Shown here in pieces: positions 1-9,045 of a stretch of 64,000 bases of DNA. Position 1 is the stretch's first letter. Each line of letters begins with the position of its first letter. Source of the DNA: Shewanella xiamenensis (lineage in GTDB: Bacteria > Pseudomonadota > Gammaproteobacteria > Enterobacterales > Shewanellaceae); contig NZ_BMOP01000009.1 of NCBI RefSeq assembly GCF_014647135.1, positions 110,957 to 174,956 on the forward strand, written 5' to 3'. The notes beneath the pieces are model-generated. The model worked only from the letters and a program-made list of their open reading frames with translations, made no database searches and had not been told where the DNA came from. A program made the position numbers and the translations under genes.

Positions 1-333
1 CTGTATAAGGTTAAATCTGCTTAATCTAGTCAGTGAATAATGCTCTGGTGGGCGATGATAAATTGGCAAAACGCAAACAAAATTGGTATGACCAATTAAC
101 CTTTTGTGTTTGCCTCTTCAAAAATTTTACATTTTACCTGTGAATAACATCACGCTTTGGCAAACTCTGCTTCACGGCGAACACGATTTGTATGTTACAA
201 AGCGTGACTTTAGTGAGTCATCATTTAAGCAAGTCTTAATGTAAATTTTGATTGGTTTGATCTGCGCCTCGGCGCTGTAGGAGAGACCTATGTTGCAAGT
301 TCGCGTTTGTTTATCGGGTTTGGGAGTAAGGTT
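1..333. other. Upstream region of focA
   Basis: No coding region was recognised in this leading stretch. It is moderately AT-rich and holds a CRP-like palindrome (described separately) before the formate channel gene. A promoter is expected here but I could not pick -35/-10 boxes with confidence. Confidence 0.5.
139..154 (+). promoter_or_regulatory. CRP-like binding site upstream of focA
   Basis: The sequence reads TGTGA, six bases (ataaca), then TCACG. That is nine of ten matches to the CRP core TGTGA-N6-TCACA. It lies about 180 bases before the focA start. CRP is known to govern much anaerobic carbon and respiratory metabolism in Shewanella, so control of a formate channel is plausible. 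The link is inferred from the motif alone. Confidence 0.5.
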
Positions 334-1320
334 ATGAAAGACTCACATGCTAACGCTCCACAGACATCATCAAATGGCTATGAGCCTGTGCAGGTTTCTT
401 CGCATTTTAGTTGTTATCACCAAGCCGAAATCTATGGCAAAAGTAAAGTGGTTAAGGCGCCTTGGCAATCCTTTGGTTTAGCTGTGTTTGCGGGAGCCTT
501 TATTGCTTTAGCCTTTGTGTTTTACCTGACCGTCACCACGGGCGCGGGCGATAGTGCATGGGGCTTAGTACGTCTTGTGGGCGGTATCGCCTTTAGCTTA
601 GGGTTAATTTTGGTCGTGATTTGCGGCGGCGAGTTGTTCACTAGTTCAGTCTTAAGCAGTGTGGCTTGGGCGCAAAAACAAGTGACTACCAGTGAGTTAC
701 TCAAATGCTGGACGCGAGTTTACCTAGGCAACTTTGTCGGCGCCATGTTGATGGTCGGCTTGATTATGGCGGCGGGCTTATATGAGCTTGATGGCGGAAA
801 TTGGGGACTAAATGCTTTAAAGGTTTCACAACATAAGCTGCACCATACATGGATTCAAGCATTTAGCTTAGGTATTTTATGTAATATGCTGGTATGTCTT
901 GGTATTTGGATGACCTTCGCCAGCCGAGAATCGCTAACCAAAGCCATTTTATTGGTCCTACCTGTAGCCATGTTTGTTAGTAGCGGTTTTGAGCACAGCA
1001 TTGCAAACCTGTTTATGGTGCCGTTTGGGATAACAATTCAAGCTGTGGCAAGTCCTGAGTTTTTTGCTTCCTTAGGTATTACCCAAGAACAATTTGCCGA
1101 TTTAACCGTAACAAATTTTGTATTCAATAACTTAATTCCTGTGACCTTAGGCAACATCGTCGGCGGCGGCGTGATTGTTGGCCTCGGCTATTGGTGGATT
1201 GAGCAAGGACAACTTGCCTTACCCGATCCACAAAAATCCCATCAGGCTCATTTTTTCGCGTCACCATTGCACACTGAAAAGGCGAAAAATAGCCAAGAGA
1301 CTAAGTCATTAAGGGACTAA
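334..1320 (+). CDS. focA: Formate/nitrite channel of the FNT family (FocA-like)
   Basis: This is an inner-membrane pentameric channel family that moves formate, and sometimes nitrite, across the membrane. About six hydrophobic segments run through the protein, starting near SFGLAVFAGAFIALAFVFYL. The family-type segments FGITIQAVASPEFF and NNLIPVTLGNIVGG, typical of FNT proteins, lie in the C-terminal half. I chose the ATG at 334, because gggagtaagg sits just before it. A TTG 27 bases upstream is in frame but lacks such a site. The product is 328 residues, somewhat longer than E. coli FocA (285), mainly through its hydrophilic N- and C-terminal tails. The gene stands alone here, followed by short tandem repeats and a terminator. 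Formate specificity is inferred. Confidence 0.85.
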   Translation: MKDSHANAPQTSSNGYEPVQVSSHFSCYHQAEIYGKSKVVKAPWQSFGLAVFAGAFIALAFVFYLTVTTGAGDSAWGLVRLVGGIAFSLGLILVVICGGELFTSSVLSSVAWAQKQVTTSELLKCWTRVYLGNFVGAMLMVGLIMAAGLYELDGGNWGLNALKVSQHKLHHTWIQAFSLGILCNMLVCLGIWMTFASRESLTKAILLVLPVAMFVSSGFEHSIANLFMVPFGITIQAVASPEFFASLGITQEQFADLTVTNFVFNNLIPVTLGNIVGGGVIVGLGYWWIEQGQLALPDPQKSHQAHFFASPLHTEKAKNSQETKSLRD

Positions 1321-1360
1321 GTAATTAAGAGAAAGTAATCAAGAGAAAGTAATCAAGAGA
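1321..1360. repeat. Short tandem repeat after focA
   Basis: Nearly three copies of the 14-base unit gtaatcaagagaaa follow directly after the focA stop codon, at 1321-1334, 1335-1348 and a partial copy at 1349-1360. The first copy differs by one base. The last codons of focA are loosely similar, which suggests slippage growth at the gene end. No function is evident. Confidence 0.75.
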
Positions 1361-1415
1361 GTAAGTCACTTAGGTTTATGAGTCTCTCTTTGAGTGATAT
1401 TTGCCTTAGGCTCAT

Positions 1416-1447
1416 AAAAAATGCCCAGTTTTACTGGGCATTTTTTT
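1416..1447 (+). terminator. Rho-independent terminator of focA
   Basis: The stem atgcccag (1421-1428) pairs with ctgggcat (1434-1441) across a five-base loop and is followed by a run of T. Confidence 0.85.
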
Positions 1448-1605
1448 GTTTTTTCACCGCAAAGGCTTTTTTATGCAGATTACTTGTTTGTGATAGATGT
1501 GACCATTTTGCATATTCATGCAAGTGAATGAAGATTTTATATACTGATTTAAAGCGCTTTAGTTTATAGTGCGGCCTTTTCCGTTTGACATAAAATGGCG
1601 CATCT

Positions 1606-3174
1606 ATGACGACTCCACCTTCGACGAATCAGCCAACAGAGGCAGCTCAGACTGCTCCGGCATCATCCGCTTCACACACTTCCTCACCATTTCAAATGCC
1701 CGATACCTTAGTGATCATCTTTTTTGTGGCATTGCTTGCGGGATTAATGACTTACTTTATCCCCATCGGGTCGTTTCAAACCCAAGAGGTGCATTATCTG
1801 GCTGATGGTGTCGATAAAGCGCGGACGGTGGTCGACCCTACTTCTTTTGCCTATCAATTGGATGCTGCGGGCGAGCCTAGGTTACAACCCGTGGCATTGT
1901 TTAAAGGCGAGGGCGGGGTTGGCTTTTTTAACTTCGCCTTTGAGGGCCTAACTTCAGGATCTAAATGGGGCAGTGCGATTGGCGTGATCATGTTTATGCT
2001 GGTGATTGGCGGCTCTTTTGGGGTGGTGATGGCCACAGGCACCATAGATAACGGCATCTTAAAGTTAATCGATAAAACCCGTGGCAATGAAAAGTTATTT
2101 ATTCCGGTGATATTTACGCTGTTTTCCCTTGGTGGCGCCGTGTTTGGCATGGGAGAAGAGGCCATAGCTTTTGCCATTATCATCTGCCCATTAATGATCC
2201 GTTTGGGCTATGACGGCATCACCACTGTGATGGTGACCTATGTGGCGACTCAAATTGGTTTTGCCAGTTCTTGGATGAATCCCTTCAGTGTGGCGATTGC
2301 CCAGGGTATTGCGGGAATACCGGTTCTTTCAGGCAGTGAGTTTCGCTTTCCTATGTGGCTTGGATTCACCTTGATCGGGATTGTTTTTACCATGCGTTAC
2401 GCCCATCGCATTCAGCAGCAACCCAGTTTATCCCATAGTTTTCAGTCCGATGCTTATTTTCGAGAGCATCATGCCAATACGACATTAGAGAGTCGCTTTA
2501 ATCTTGGCGATATACTGGTTTTAGCATTGTTAGTGCTCACTATGGTATGGGTGATTTGGGGCGTAGTGGTAAAAGCTTGGTTTATCCCTGAGATTGCCAG
2601 TCAGTTTTTTACCATGGGTATGGTAGCTGGCGTCATTGGCTGTGTGTTTAAACTTAATGGATTGACGCTTAACAAGGTGGCGCAGAGTTTTAAGGACGGC
2701 GCTAAAACCATGTTAGAGCCAGCTCTTTTAGTGGGATGTGCCTCGGGGATTTTACTGCTCCTTGGCGGCGGTGCACCGACTGAACCGAGTGTGTTAAATA
2801 CGGTACTTAACAGTGCTGGCGGGGTGATTGGCCATCTGCCTGATGCGCTCTCGGCGTGGTTTATGTTGCTGTTTCAATCTGTATTCAACTTTTTTGTGAC
2901 TTCAGGGTCAGGGCAGGCTGCCTTGACTATGCCACTGATGGCACCTCTTTCTGACATTGTTGGTGTGACGCGCCAAGTGGCGGTATTGGCCTTTCAATTA
3001 GGCGATGGCCTCACCAATATCATAGTGCCCACTTCAGCGTCTTTGATGGCCACTCTTGGCGTATGCCGCGTCGATTGGGGTAACTGGCTGAAATTTGTAT
3101 GGCGCTTTATGCTGCTGCTGATGCTGGTCTCAAGCGTACTGGTGATTGGCGCGCATTATCTTGGATTTAACTAG
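1606..3174 (+). CDS. yfcC: YfcC-family basic amino acid/C4-dicarboxylate-type carrier
   Basis: This is a polytopic inner-membrane protein of the YfcC/DcuC-related carrier group, whose members include putative arginine/ornithine and dicarboxylate carriers. After a 30-residue Ser/Thr/Pro-rich N-terminus come about ten to twelve hydrophobic segments. Recognisable family features are FGMGEEAIAFAIIICPL, TQIGFASSWMNPFSVAIAQGIAG, and near the C-terminus the SGSGQAALTMPLMAPL and GDGLTNIIVPTSASLMA stretches. The length of 522 residues fits the family (about 500). The ATG at 1606 has no clear ribosome site; the ATG at 1696, just before the first membrane segment, is an alternative. The substrate cannot be told from sequence. 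Confidence 0.75.
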   Translation: MTTPPSTNQPTEAAQTAPASSASHTSSPFQMPDTLVIIFFVALLAGLMTYFIPIGSFQTQEVHYLADGVDKARTVVDPTSFAYQLDAAGEPRLQPVALFKGEGGVGFFNFAFEGLTSGSKWGSAIGVIMFMLVIGGSFGVVMATGTIDNGILKLIDKTRGNEKLFIPVIFTLFSLGGAVFGMGEEAIAFAIIICPLMIRLGYDGITTVMVTYVATQIGFASSWMNPFSVAIAQGIAGIPVLSGSEFRFPMWLGFTLIGIVFTMRYAHRIQQQPSLSHSFQSDAYFREHHANTTLESRFNLGDILVLALLVLTMVWVIWGVVVKAWFIPEIASQFFTMGMVAGVIGCVFKLNGLTLNKVAQSFKDGAKTMLEPALLVGCASGILLLLGGGAPTEPSVLNTVLNSAGGVIGHLPDALSAWFMLLFQSVFNFFVTSGSGQAALTMPLMAPLSDIVGVTRQVAVLAFQLGDGLTNIIVPTSASLMATLGVCRVDWGNWLKFVWRFMLLLMLVSSVLVIGAHYLGFN

Positions 3175-3270
3175 GTGCGAGAATTTAGCTAGGCGCTAGG
3201 GGTAACCTGAAGCAGCGGGGTAAATAGGCGCTAAGGTTAACTCAGTTAATTGGTTAAACAGCAGATAAAA

Positions 3271-3297
3271 AAACGGCATCCGAGGATGCCGTTTTTG
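3271..3297. terminator. Terminator shared by yfcC and the TonB receptor gene
   Basis: The stem cggcatc (3274-3280) pairs with gatgccg (3285-3291), flanked by A and T runs on both sides. It can end transcription from both convergent genes. Confidence 0.8.
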
Positions 3298-3326
3298 TTG
3301 TGGTTTCCTATCTTCCTAAAGGGAAA

Positions 3327-5981
3327 TTAGAATTTCACTTTGTATCCTGCAAATACGACACGACCTAAGATATTATGAGTATCTGTATCGTATCCTGGAT
3401 AGCCTAAGCTGTAGTTAACAGTTGGCATTGCATCAAACAGGTTACGAGCACCTACAGTGACTTTACCGTAGCTGTCGAAGTCGTAGTTCAGTGTCAGATC
3501 CCACGTGGTGAAAGATGAGAAGTCTTGTTTATTCGTGCCAACTTCTTGTTGTTGTGGCGTTTCACCATCGTAAGAATCAATGTACTTAGCAATCAAAGAT
3601 GCAGAGAAGTCATCAATTGCATAGCTAAATGTCGTGTTGAAGCGTAGTGGCGGATAACCTTTAGTCCCTAACACATCATAACGTTTAGCAATTGGGCTTG
3701 CTTGTTCGGTGTATTCCAGGGCATAAGTACCTTCAACTGCAAACTTAAATGTACCAATTTCCCCTAAATCGAAGTTTGACGTGAAAGATACGTCAAGACC
3801 CGAAGTTTGTACGCCGTCCATGTTGATGTTGCCTGCACCAATCTCATCGATAGTGCCATCAGCTTTACGTTTAACATAGATGTATTTAGGGTCATAGGCA
3901 CCTAAGCCACCAATTGCTTCTAAGTCAACGATAGTTTGTGCACCGATGTAGCTTACTTGATCAGTGATTTCAATGTTGTAGTAATCAACAACAAAATCGA
4001 TATTCTCAGTAATATTCCACACTGCGCCGAAAGAGTATTGAGCAGATTTCTCTGGATCTAGGTCTTTATTACCTGAACTCTTACGCAGATATTGGTTATC
4101 TTCACAAGCAGGATTACCGTTTTGTTGATCAGGTGGTAGACTTTGGCACAGAGTAGTATCTGTGACTCTGTCGTAACTGGTTGCTGGTTTGCCTAACAGG
4201 TCATCTAGTGACGGTGCTCTAAAGCCTTGGCCATAAGATGCACGTAGCACTAAGTTATCTAAGGCTTCGTAACGTACGTTTACAGAGCTAGAAAGCTGAC
4301 CAACATCTGGTAAGCTATATTGGTCGTAACGGCTTGCGAGCTTCACGTTCAAGTGATCTAAAACTGGTAACTCTAACTCAACGAATGCCGCTTTGTAGCT
4401 TCTATCGCCAGCAGAATCACCACCATAAGTCCCTAATACGTTACCTGCTGCTTGTTGAGCGTCACGGGAATCTTTGTATTCAATTTTTTGGTATTCCATA
4501 CCAACAGCATAACCTAAGTCACCGCCAGGTAAGGAAATTGGAGCAAGTGCCGCCCATGACAATCCGGTGCCGGTTGTATTTGAGGTTGCTTTACGAGTAG
4601 CTGTGTGTAAGAAAGTATCTAAAGTGGCTTGAGTTGCGTTGCCACCTTCAACGAATGGGTTATACAAACCTTTATCAACCGCTTCTTGCAGCTTATCTTC
4701 GAAGACATAAGAGTCAGTTTCAATGTTTACAATTTGATCTGAGTATTGAACGTACCAGCTCAGAGAGCCTGCATCTAACTCAAGGTTTAAACCTGTTACT
4801 ATGTCAACTACATTTGAGTCGAATTCCGTTGAACGGTCTGCTACGCCTTTCAAGCGATGATAAGCTTGAACTTCTGACGCATTAGCTGTGCCGAACGTTG
4901 GGTTTAATGGGTTATCGGCTGCTATGTATAGGTTAGGAGTCCACAGCGCAGTAGAAGATGTGATGGATTTATCACGCATTACGATAGCTTGACCAAACCA
5001 CTCTAATTCATCAGTAATACGGTAAGTCATATTTGAGAATACAGAGTCTTTTGTTTGATCTGGGAGATAGTCAGTACCGTCAAACTGGTTAAAACCACAA
5101 GCTGAACCGTCTTTGGTGGTTACAATGCGATCGGCTGGACAATCTTTACCTGGAACCTGTAAGCCTGTATAGACAGGTGTGCCGAATGTGCCATCTGCGC
5201 CTTTCACTGGACGAGATTCAACTGGACGATATGTGCCTTCTGGCGCATATAAGCCGCTACGGCCGTATTTCTTATCCCAGTTAGCGGTTAAGTGAGGACG
5301 TTGGCCACCTTGCAGTGGATCAAATTGCTTGTGTTCGATGATTACTAAGCTGCTGCTTTTATCACTGGTATTACCAAAAGTGATAGAAGCCGACTTTTCA
5401 TCTCTTCCACCTTGAGTTGGGCTACCAAATTTGGCATCAAATGCTAAACCGTCGAAAGTCTTCTTCAGGATGATGTTGATTACACCACCGATAGCATCTG
5501 AACCATAAATTGCTGATGCACCGTCACGTAAAATTTCAATACGTTCAATTGCATCCATTGGAATTAAATTGAGGTTAGTGGCATCACCACCAAATGTAGC
5601 AGATGGCGCAATACGGCGACCGTTGATCAAGGTTAGCGTACGGTTTGAGCCTAAACCACGCATACCTGAGCTAGCATGGTTACTTGCAGAACTACCTGCA
5701 TCGCTAATGAAGCTACCGGCAGTGTTAAATGGCATTTGTGCTAAAACAGCAGAAACATCACTTAAACCTGTTTTTGCAATATCTTCAGCAGATAAAACTG
5801 TTACTGGTAACGCTGATTCCATATCCGTTCTTTGGATACGTGAACCTGTTACTTCAATGCGTTCTACCTTAGCGTTATCTCCTTCTTCAGCGTAAACAGC
5901 CATACTAGATAAAGCAACTGTTGTAGCACCACCAATTAACGCAAAGCGAACCGCTTTGGCTAATGTTGAATTAGCGCGCAT
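3327..5981 (-). CDS. TonB-dependent outer-membrane receptor
   Basis: This is an outer-membrane active transporter driven by TonB. An N-terminal signal region (KAVRFALIGGATTVALSSMAVYA) precedes a TonB-box/plug region with ERIEVTGSRIQR. The plug contains LINGRRIAPSATFGGDATNL and IERIEILRDGASAIYGSDAIGGVINII. A long beta-barrel follows, ending in the aromatic VKF usual for outer-membrane barrels. Start: the ATG at 5981 has ggagaat just upstream; a GTG 18 bases earlier is less likely. The product is 884 residues. Two extracellular-type segments carry Cys pairs (KDCPADR...SACGF and TTLCQ...PACED), probably disulfides. The plug resembles the large group of peptide- or carbohydrate-linked receptors rather than classical siderophore receptors, but no substrate partner gene is adjacent. 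Confidence 0.9.
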   Translation of the reverse strand: MRANSTLAKAVRFALIGGATTVALSSMAVYAEEGDNAKVERIEVTGSRIQRTDMESALPVTVLSAEDIAKTGLSDVSAVLAQMPFNTAGSFISDAGSSASNHASSGMRGLGSNRTLTLINGRRIAPSATFGGDATNLNLIPMDAIERIEILRDGASAIYGSDAIGGVINIILKKTFDGLAFDAKFGSPTQGGRDEKSASITFGNTSDKSSSLVIIEHKQFDPLQGGQRPHLTANWDKKYGRSGLYAPEGTYRPVESRPVKGADGTFGTPVYTGLQVPGKDCPADRIVTTKDGSACGFNQFDGTDYLPDQTKDSVFSNMTYRITDELEWFGQAIVMRDKSITSSTALWTPNLYIAADNPLNPTFGTANASEVQAYHRLKGVADRSTEFDSNVVDIVTGLNLELDAGSLSWYVQYSDQIVNIETDSYVFEDKLQEAVDKGLYNPFVEGGNATQATLDTFLHTATRKATSNTTGTGLSWAALAPISLPGGDLGYAVGMEYQKIEYKDSRDAQQAAGNVLGTYGGDSAGDRSYKAAFVELELPVLDHLNVKLASRYDQYSLPDVGQLSSSVNVRYEALDNLVLRASYGQGFRAPSLDDLLGKPATSYDRVTDTTLCQSLPPDQQNGNPACEDNQYLRKSSGNKDLDPEKSAQYSFGAVWNITENIDFVVDYYNIEITDQVSYIGAQTIVDLEAIGGLGAYDPKYIYVKRKADGTIDEIGAGNINMDGVQTSGLDVSFTSNFDLGEIGTFKFAVEGTYALEYTEQASPIAKRYDVLGTKGYPPLRFNTTFSYAIDDFSASLIAKYIDSYDGETPQQQEVGTNKQDFSSFTTWDLTLNYDFDSYGKVTVGARNLFDAMPTVNYSLGYPGYDTDTHNILGRVVFAGYKVKF

Positions 5982-6633
5982 ATCATTCTCCCTTAACACT
6001 TGTTATTTGTTTAGTTGTTATTTTAATTAAATACGGAACGTTATAGGAAATAAGTGCCTATTTAATTAGGCTCCAGATATAACCACAAGAAAATAACAAG
6101 TGCAACAGTTGATATTGATGTTGGTTACGATGTGTAAAGGTGTTTTGTTGCAAAAATGTTTCTCTTGAGTTGTTTTTTATTGGTTGATTACTGGCTTAGG
6201 GTGCGTTTAATCTTTTTTGCTAATGAAAACATGGCTTTTGTTTATTTTTGTTTGTTAATTTGTTTTTTATTTGTAAAAATTGAAAGCATTTGTAATAAAA
6301 AAATAATCATACTTTTTCAGTATGTGTAGATTTAAATTTAAGCAATATTAAATATACAGATTTTTATGCGGTATTTTTGAATGTTTAATGTTGAAAATAT
6401 CTTAACGAAAGGATTTAAGAATGGTTTTATAAAGCTGTTATAGCCTTTATTAAATTTTTGAGAGTTCTTTTTACTTTGTCAGTCTAAAGTTTTGTGAGTG
6501 AATTGATGGTGTGGATTTTAATTTGAAAAGGAGTGAATATAAATTCACTCCTTATTTTATTCTGTATGTAGTGTTATTAAATTTTTATTTAGTACGTTAA
6601 GTAGTCAAATACACTTACCGTATTTTATGCCTA
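5982..6633. other. Long AT-rich intergenic region
   Basis: This 650-base stretch is much richer in A and T than its surroundings and has no plausible gene. Its right part holds the terminator of the TDT transporter gene. The left part should contain the TonB receptor promoter, but the many AT-rich hexamers prevent a firm choice. Confidence 0.6.
6528..6557 (-). terminator. Terminator of the TDT-family transporter gene
   Basis: The perfect 11-base stem aaggagtgaat (6528-6538) pairs with attcactcctt (6543-6553) over a four-base loop. Reading on the minus strand it ends in TTTTC, so it fits the gene ending at 6634. Confidence 0.7.
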
Positions 6634-7629
6634 TTACTTAAGTTCAACTATAGTTGTGTCAATATTGGCCATTGGGTTGGGTAGATAATGAGTCAAATAC
6701 CGAAGAGCGACGTAGGCAACGACGACAGTGGCTACACCGAGTTCAAAATCTGCCAACAACCTTACCCATTGAGTGAGATCGGTCATTTGACTAAATTGCT
6801 CAAGCCAGTGAGCGGTTTTAAAGAGTGCAGTAGCACCGATCACCATGGGGAAAGTAAAGGCTGCATAACCAGGGCTAAAGGGCAATTTAAGTAAATGGAA
6901 AAAAGCAAGGTAGATAACCGCTGTCATTAAGATGGCAATACTTGCCAATAAGGCGACTAAGGCGATTGATGGTTGCTCACAAACCGTTAAATAGCCTGCA
7001 AGGGATAAACTTGCGGGAGCAGCAAGGATGGCAATAGTGGGCTTAGCTGCGTCAGGAATCGCTTGACAAAAGATCAAGCGATAGAGCATCAGTGGCAGCA
7101 TGACTAAATAGGCGATCATACCGAAGGCTAAAATGGTGTTAACTAACCAAGGTTCACCATTGCTGGGGAAAGACACAGCAGCCACTATGATGCCAATGGG
7201 TGGCACAAACCAGCTAGGCACCATATGTTCGAGTTTGAAGTCGATAGCACGATAGTAGATAAAGGCGCCTAAAAATACGATATGAATCGCAATGGCGGCT
7301 AACCAAAGGGCTAATCCCGCATGGGGAAAATAGTGACCGAGCAGGTTAGACACTACCATTAATGCCATGGCAAAAGTCGGTATTACGCTGCCGACGACGG
7401 GATGGCTAAGTTCATTTTTGAGCACTGTAGGATGCAGCAAAAACTTACCGGCTAGCATTAGTAACAGTGCTGAGGCAATAATTGCACCAATTAATTGACC
7501 CCAGCCATTCAGTGAAGGCATTACACTTTCCCAAGTCCACCCTAAGCTTGCGATTGCGAGTGCGAGTCCGCCCATAGGGCTAGGTAATTTTGCGGCCTGT
7601 GCGGTCCAACGTTTACGCTTTGAAGTCAT
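6634..7629 (-). CDS. TDT-family transporter (TehA/SLAC1-like)
   Basis: This is a ten-helix inner-membrane protein of the tellurite-resistance/dicarboxylate transporter (TDT) family, whose structural members TehA and SLAC1 are anion channels. The N-terminus KLPSPMGGLALAIASLGW is the family's opening motif, with P and GGLA in the first helix. Hydrophobic segments alternate regularly to the end (TTVVVAYVALRYL). The length of 331 matches TehA (330). GAGAGG precedes the ATG at 7629. No tehB-like methyltransferase of the tellurite type is attached; the next gene upstream is an O-methyltransferase of another family. A role in tellurite resistance should not be assumed. Confidence 0.8.
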   Translation of the reverse strand: MTSKRKRWTAQAAKLPSPMGGLALAIASLGWTWESVMPSLNGWGQLIGAIIASALLLMLAGKFLLHPTVLKNELSHPVVGSVIPTFAMALMVVSNLLGHYFPHAGLALWLAAIAIHIVFLGAFIYYRAIDFKLEHMVPSWFVPPIGIIVAAVSFPSNGEPWLVNTILAFGMIAYLVMLPLMLYRLIFCQAIPDAAKPTIAILAAPASLSLAGYLTVCEQPSIALVALLASIAILMTAVIYLAFFHLLKLPFSPGYAAFTFPMVIGATALFKTAHWLEQFSQMTDLTQWVRLLADFELGVATVVVAYVALRYLTHYLPNPMANIDTTIVELK

Positions 7630-7748
7630 ATTACTTACCTCTCAACACTGACATTAATTCGATGTATCTATTTGTTAATGTCAGTGTATGACTAAGGTAT
7701 AAATAAATAAAATTGATTAATTTTACTCATTGATTCAGTTTTTATTAA

Positions 7749-8825
7749 CTAGCAAGGTTTTCGTTTACAACGAAGCAAAGTATGCCCAAGCCCAATATTG
7801 TCAGTATCCTCATCGACATATAAACCTGCTTGATGCAGCAAGGCCATCAAGTCCTTAGAGTGGTACATTCGACTATTGCCATTGGCCATTGCGGTGAAGT
7901 ACAAGCTCGTGGCGTTAACACAATAGGCCGAGGCGGCAGAAGGCTGTCTATCCCAGAAGGTTTCGACAATAAACAACTGACTATTGGCTGTCATCGCATT
8001 TGCGGTGCGTTGCAAAATGCTTAAGATTTGCGCCTTAGAGAAGCAGTCAAGAAACTGACTCATCCAATAGGTATCAGCACCTTCAATAAAAGGGCGCGAC
8101 TCATCGAGTAAGTCGGTGGCAAAGGTATGGACTCTATCGGTAACGCCATGTTTTGCAGCATTTTCTTTGGCAATGGCTAATTGCCCTGGAAAGTCCATCA
8201 GGGTCACTTCAACCTTAGGATCGAATTTGCAGCAGCTTAGAGCCCACTTTCCGGTGTTACCACCAATATCGACTAAGTGTTTTGGACTATGGGCAAAGAC
8301 TAAGGGTAAAAGCTGCGGAAAAGCATGATCAGAATAATAATGATCAAATGCAAACCAACTCTCTTTTGCGGCGTGAGGCAGATCTTTCAATGCGGGATAG
8401 ATAGTTTGCCAGTCACCAAATACACTCAGCCCCGCGGGTTTACCAGTGAGTAGCGCCTTATCCAGCGTAAATAATCCCTGATAACATACATCCTGCACAA
8501 AGTTGAGGTTGATTGCTGCCATATCATCATGCAGTAAAAAATGACCTGTTTTATCGAGAACATAGGCGTCTTCGTTAAGCCACACCAGCCCCATGCTTAG
8601 TCCCATATCCAATAACACCCCAAGGGCGTATTCACTCAACAGGTTAGTTTGGGCTAATTTCGCTAAGGTCACCCCTTGCTCACCAGCCTTATCAATAGTG
8701 GCTAGCACTTCAAATTTGAGTAAACAATGCGCGACCTGAAAACTCACGGGTCCAAAGGCAATTTTCTGTGCCTCAAACTTAGCATCAAAGGCGCTTAACG
8801 CTTTTGGATTTTGGTAGAAAGACAT
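7749..8825 (-). CDS. SAM-dependent O-methyltransferase (CrtF/hydroxyneurosporene type)
   Basis: A cytoplasmic two-domain methyltransferase. Residues about 15-100 form a winged-helix dimerisation domain (KFEVLATIDKAGEQGVTLAKLA). Residues about 180-345 form a Rossmann SAM-binding domain with LVDIGGNTGKWALSC (184-198), followed by the acidic LMDFPGQL and TYWMSQFLDCFSKAQI, which matches the WMLHDWxDxxxxxIL region of the methyltransf_2 family. Substrates in this family are hydroxyl groups on small aromatic or isoprenoid molecules. No biosynthetic partner is nearby, so the substrate is unknown. No good ribosome site is seen before the ATG. It lies 120 bases upstream of the transporter gene on the same strand and could be co-transcribed with it. 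Confidence 0.8.
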   Translation of the reverse strand: MSFYQNPKALSAFDAKFEAQKIAFGPVSFQVAHCLLKFEVLATIDKAGEQGVTLAKLAQTNLLSEYALGVLLDMGLSMGLVWLNEDAYVLDKTGHFLLHDDMAAINLNFVQDVCYQGLFTLDKALLTGKPAGLSVFGDWQTIYPALKDLPHAAKESWFAFDHYYSDHAFPQLLPLVFAHSPKHLVDIGGNTGKWALSCCKFDPKVEVTLMDFPGQLAIAKENAAKHGVTDRVHTFATDLLDESRPFIEGADTYWMSQFLDCFSKAQILSILQRTANAMTANSQLFIVETFWDRQPSAASAYCVNATSLYFTAMANGNSRMYHSKDLMALLHQAGLYVDEDTDNIGLGHTLLRCKRKPC

Positions 8826-8999
8826 AAAAGACTGACGTTAATCTTGGAGAGGGCTATTTATAGCGGACTGAATTGTTAAAGCTAGCATTGCACGGAAAAA
8901 CTATGAACTGTGTCCAATTTCACCAATAAATCAGGCTCTTGATAGAAACAATATTCGTTCGAAAGAGATATGCATGGCAAGAATTAACTGGCAGGCATA

Positions 9000-9026
9000 A
9001 AAATACCCAGACGGAGCTGGGTATCT
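9000..9026 (-). terminator. Terminator of cysK
   Basis: The stem atacccag (9003-9010 on the plus strand) pairs with ctgggtat (9017-9024). On the minus strand it is followed by TTTTTATG, just after the cysK stop codon. Confidence 0.8.
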
Positions 9027-9045
9027 TTATCAACAAGCGATGAGA

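Noticed and set aside
1490..1520. Possible CRP site before yfcC (TGTGATAGATGTGACC)
   Set aside because: Only the left half-site fits; the right half differs too much from TCACA.
6688..6894. Plus-strand open frame inside the TDT transporter gene
   Set aside because: It overlaps the well-supported transporter gene on the other strand and has no ribosome site or family match.
6634..8825. Tellurite-resistance tehAB pair
   Set aside because: The neighbouring methyltransferase is an O-methyltransferase of the CrtF type, not TehB.
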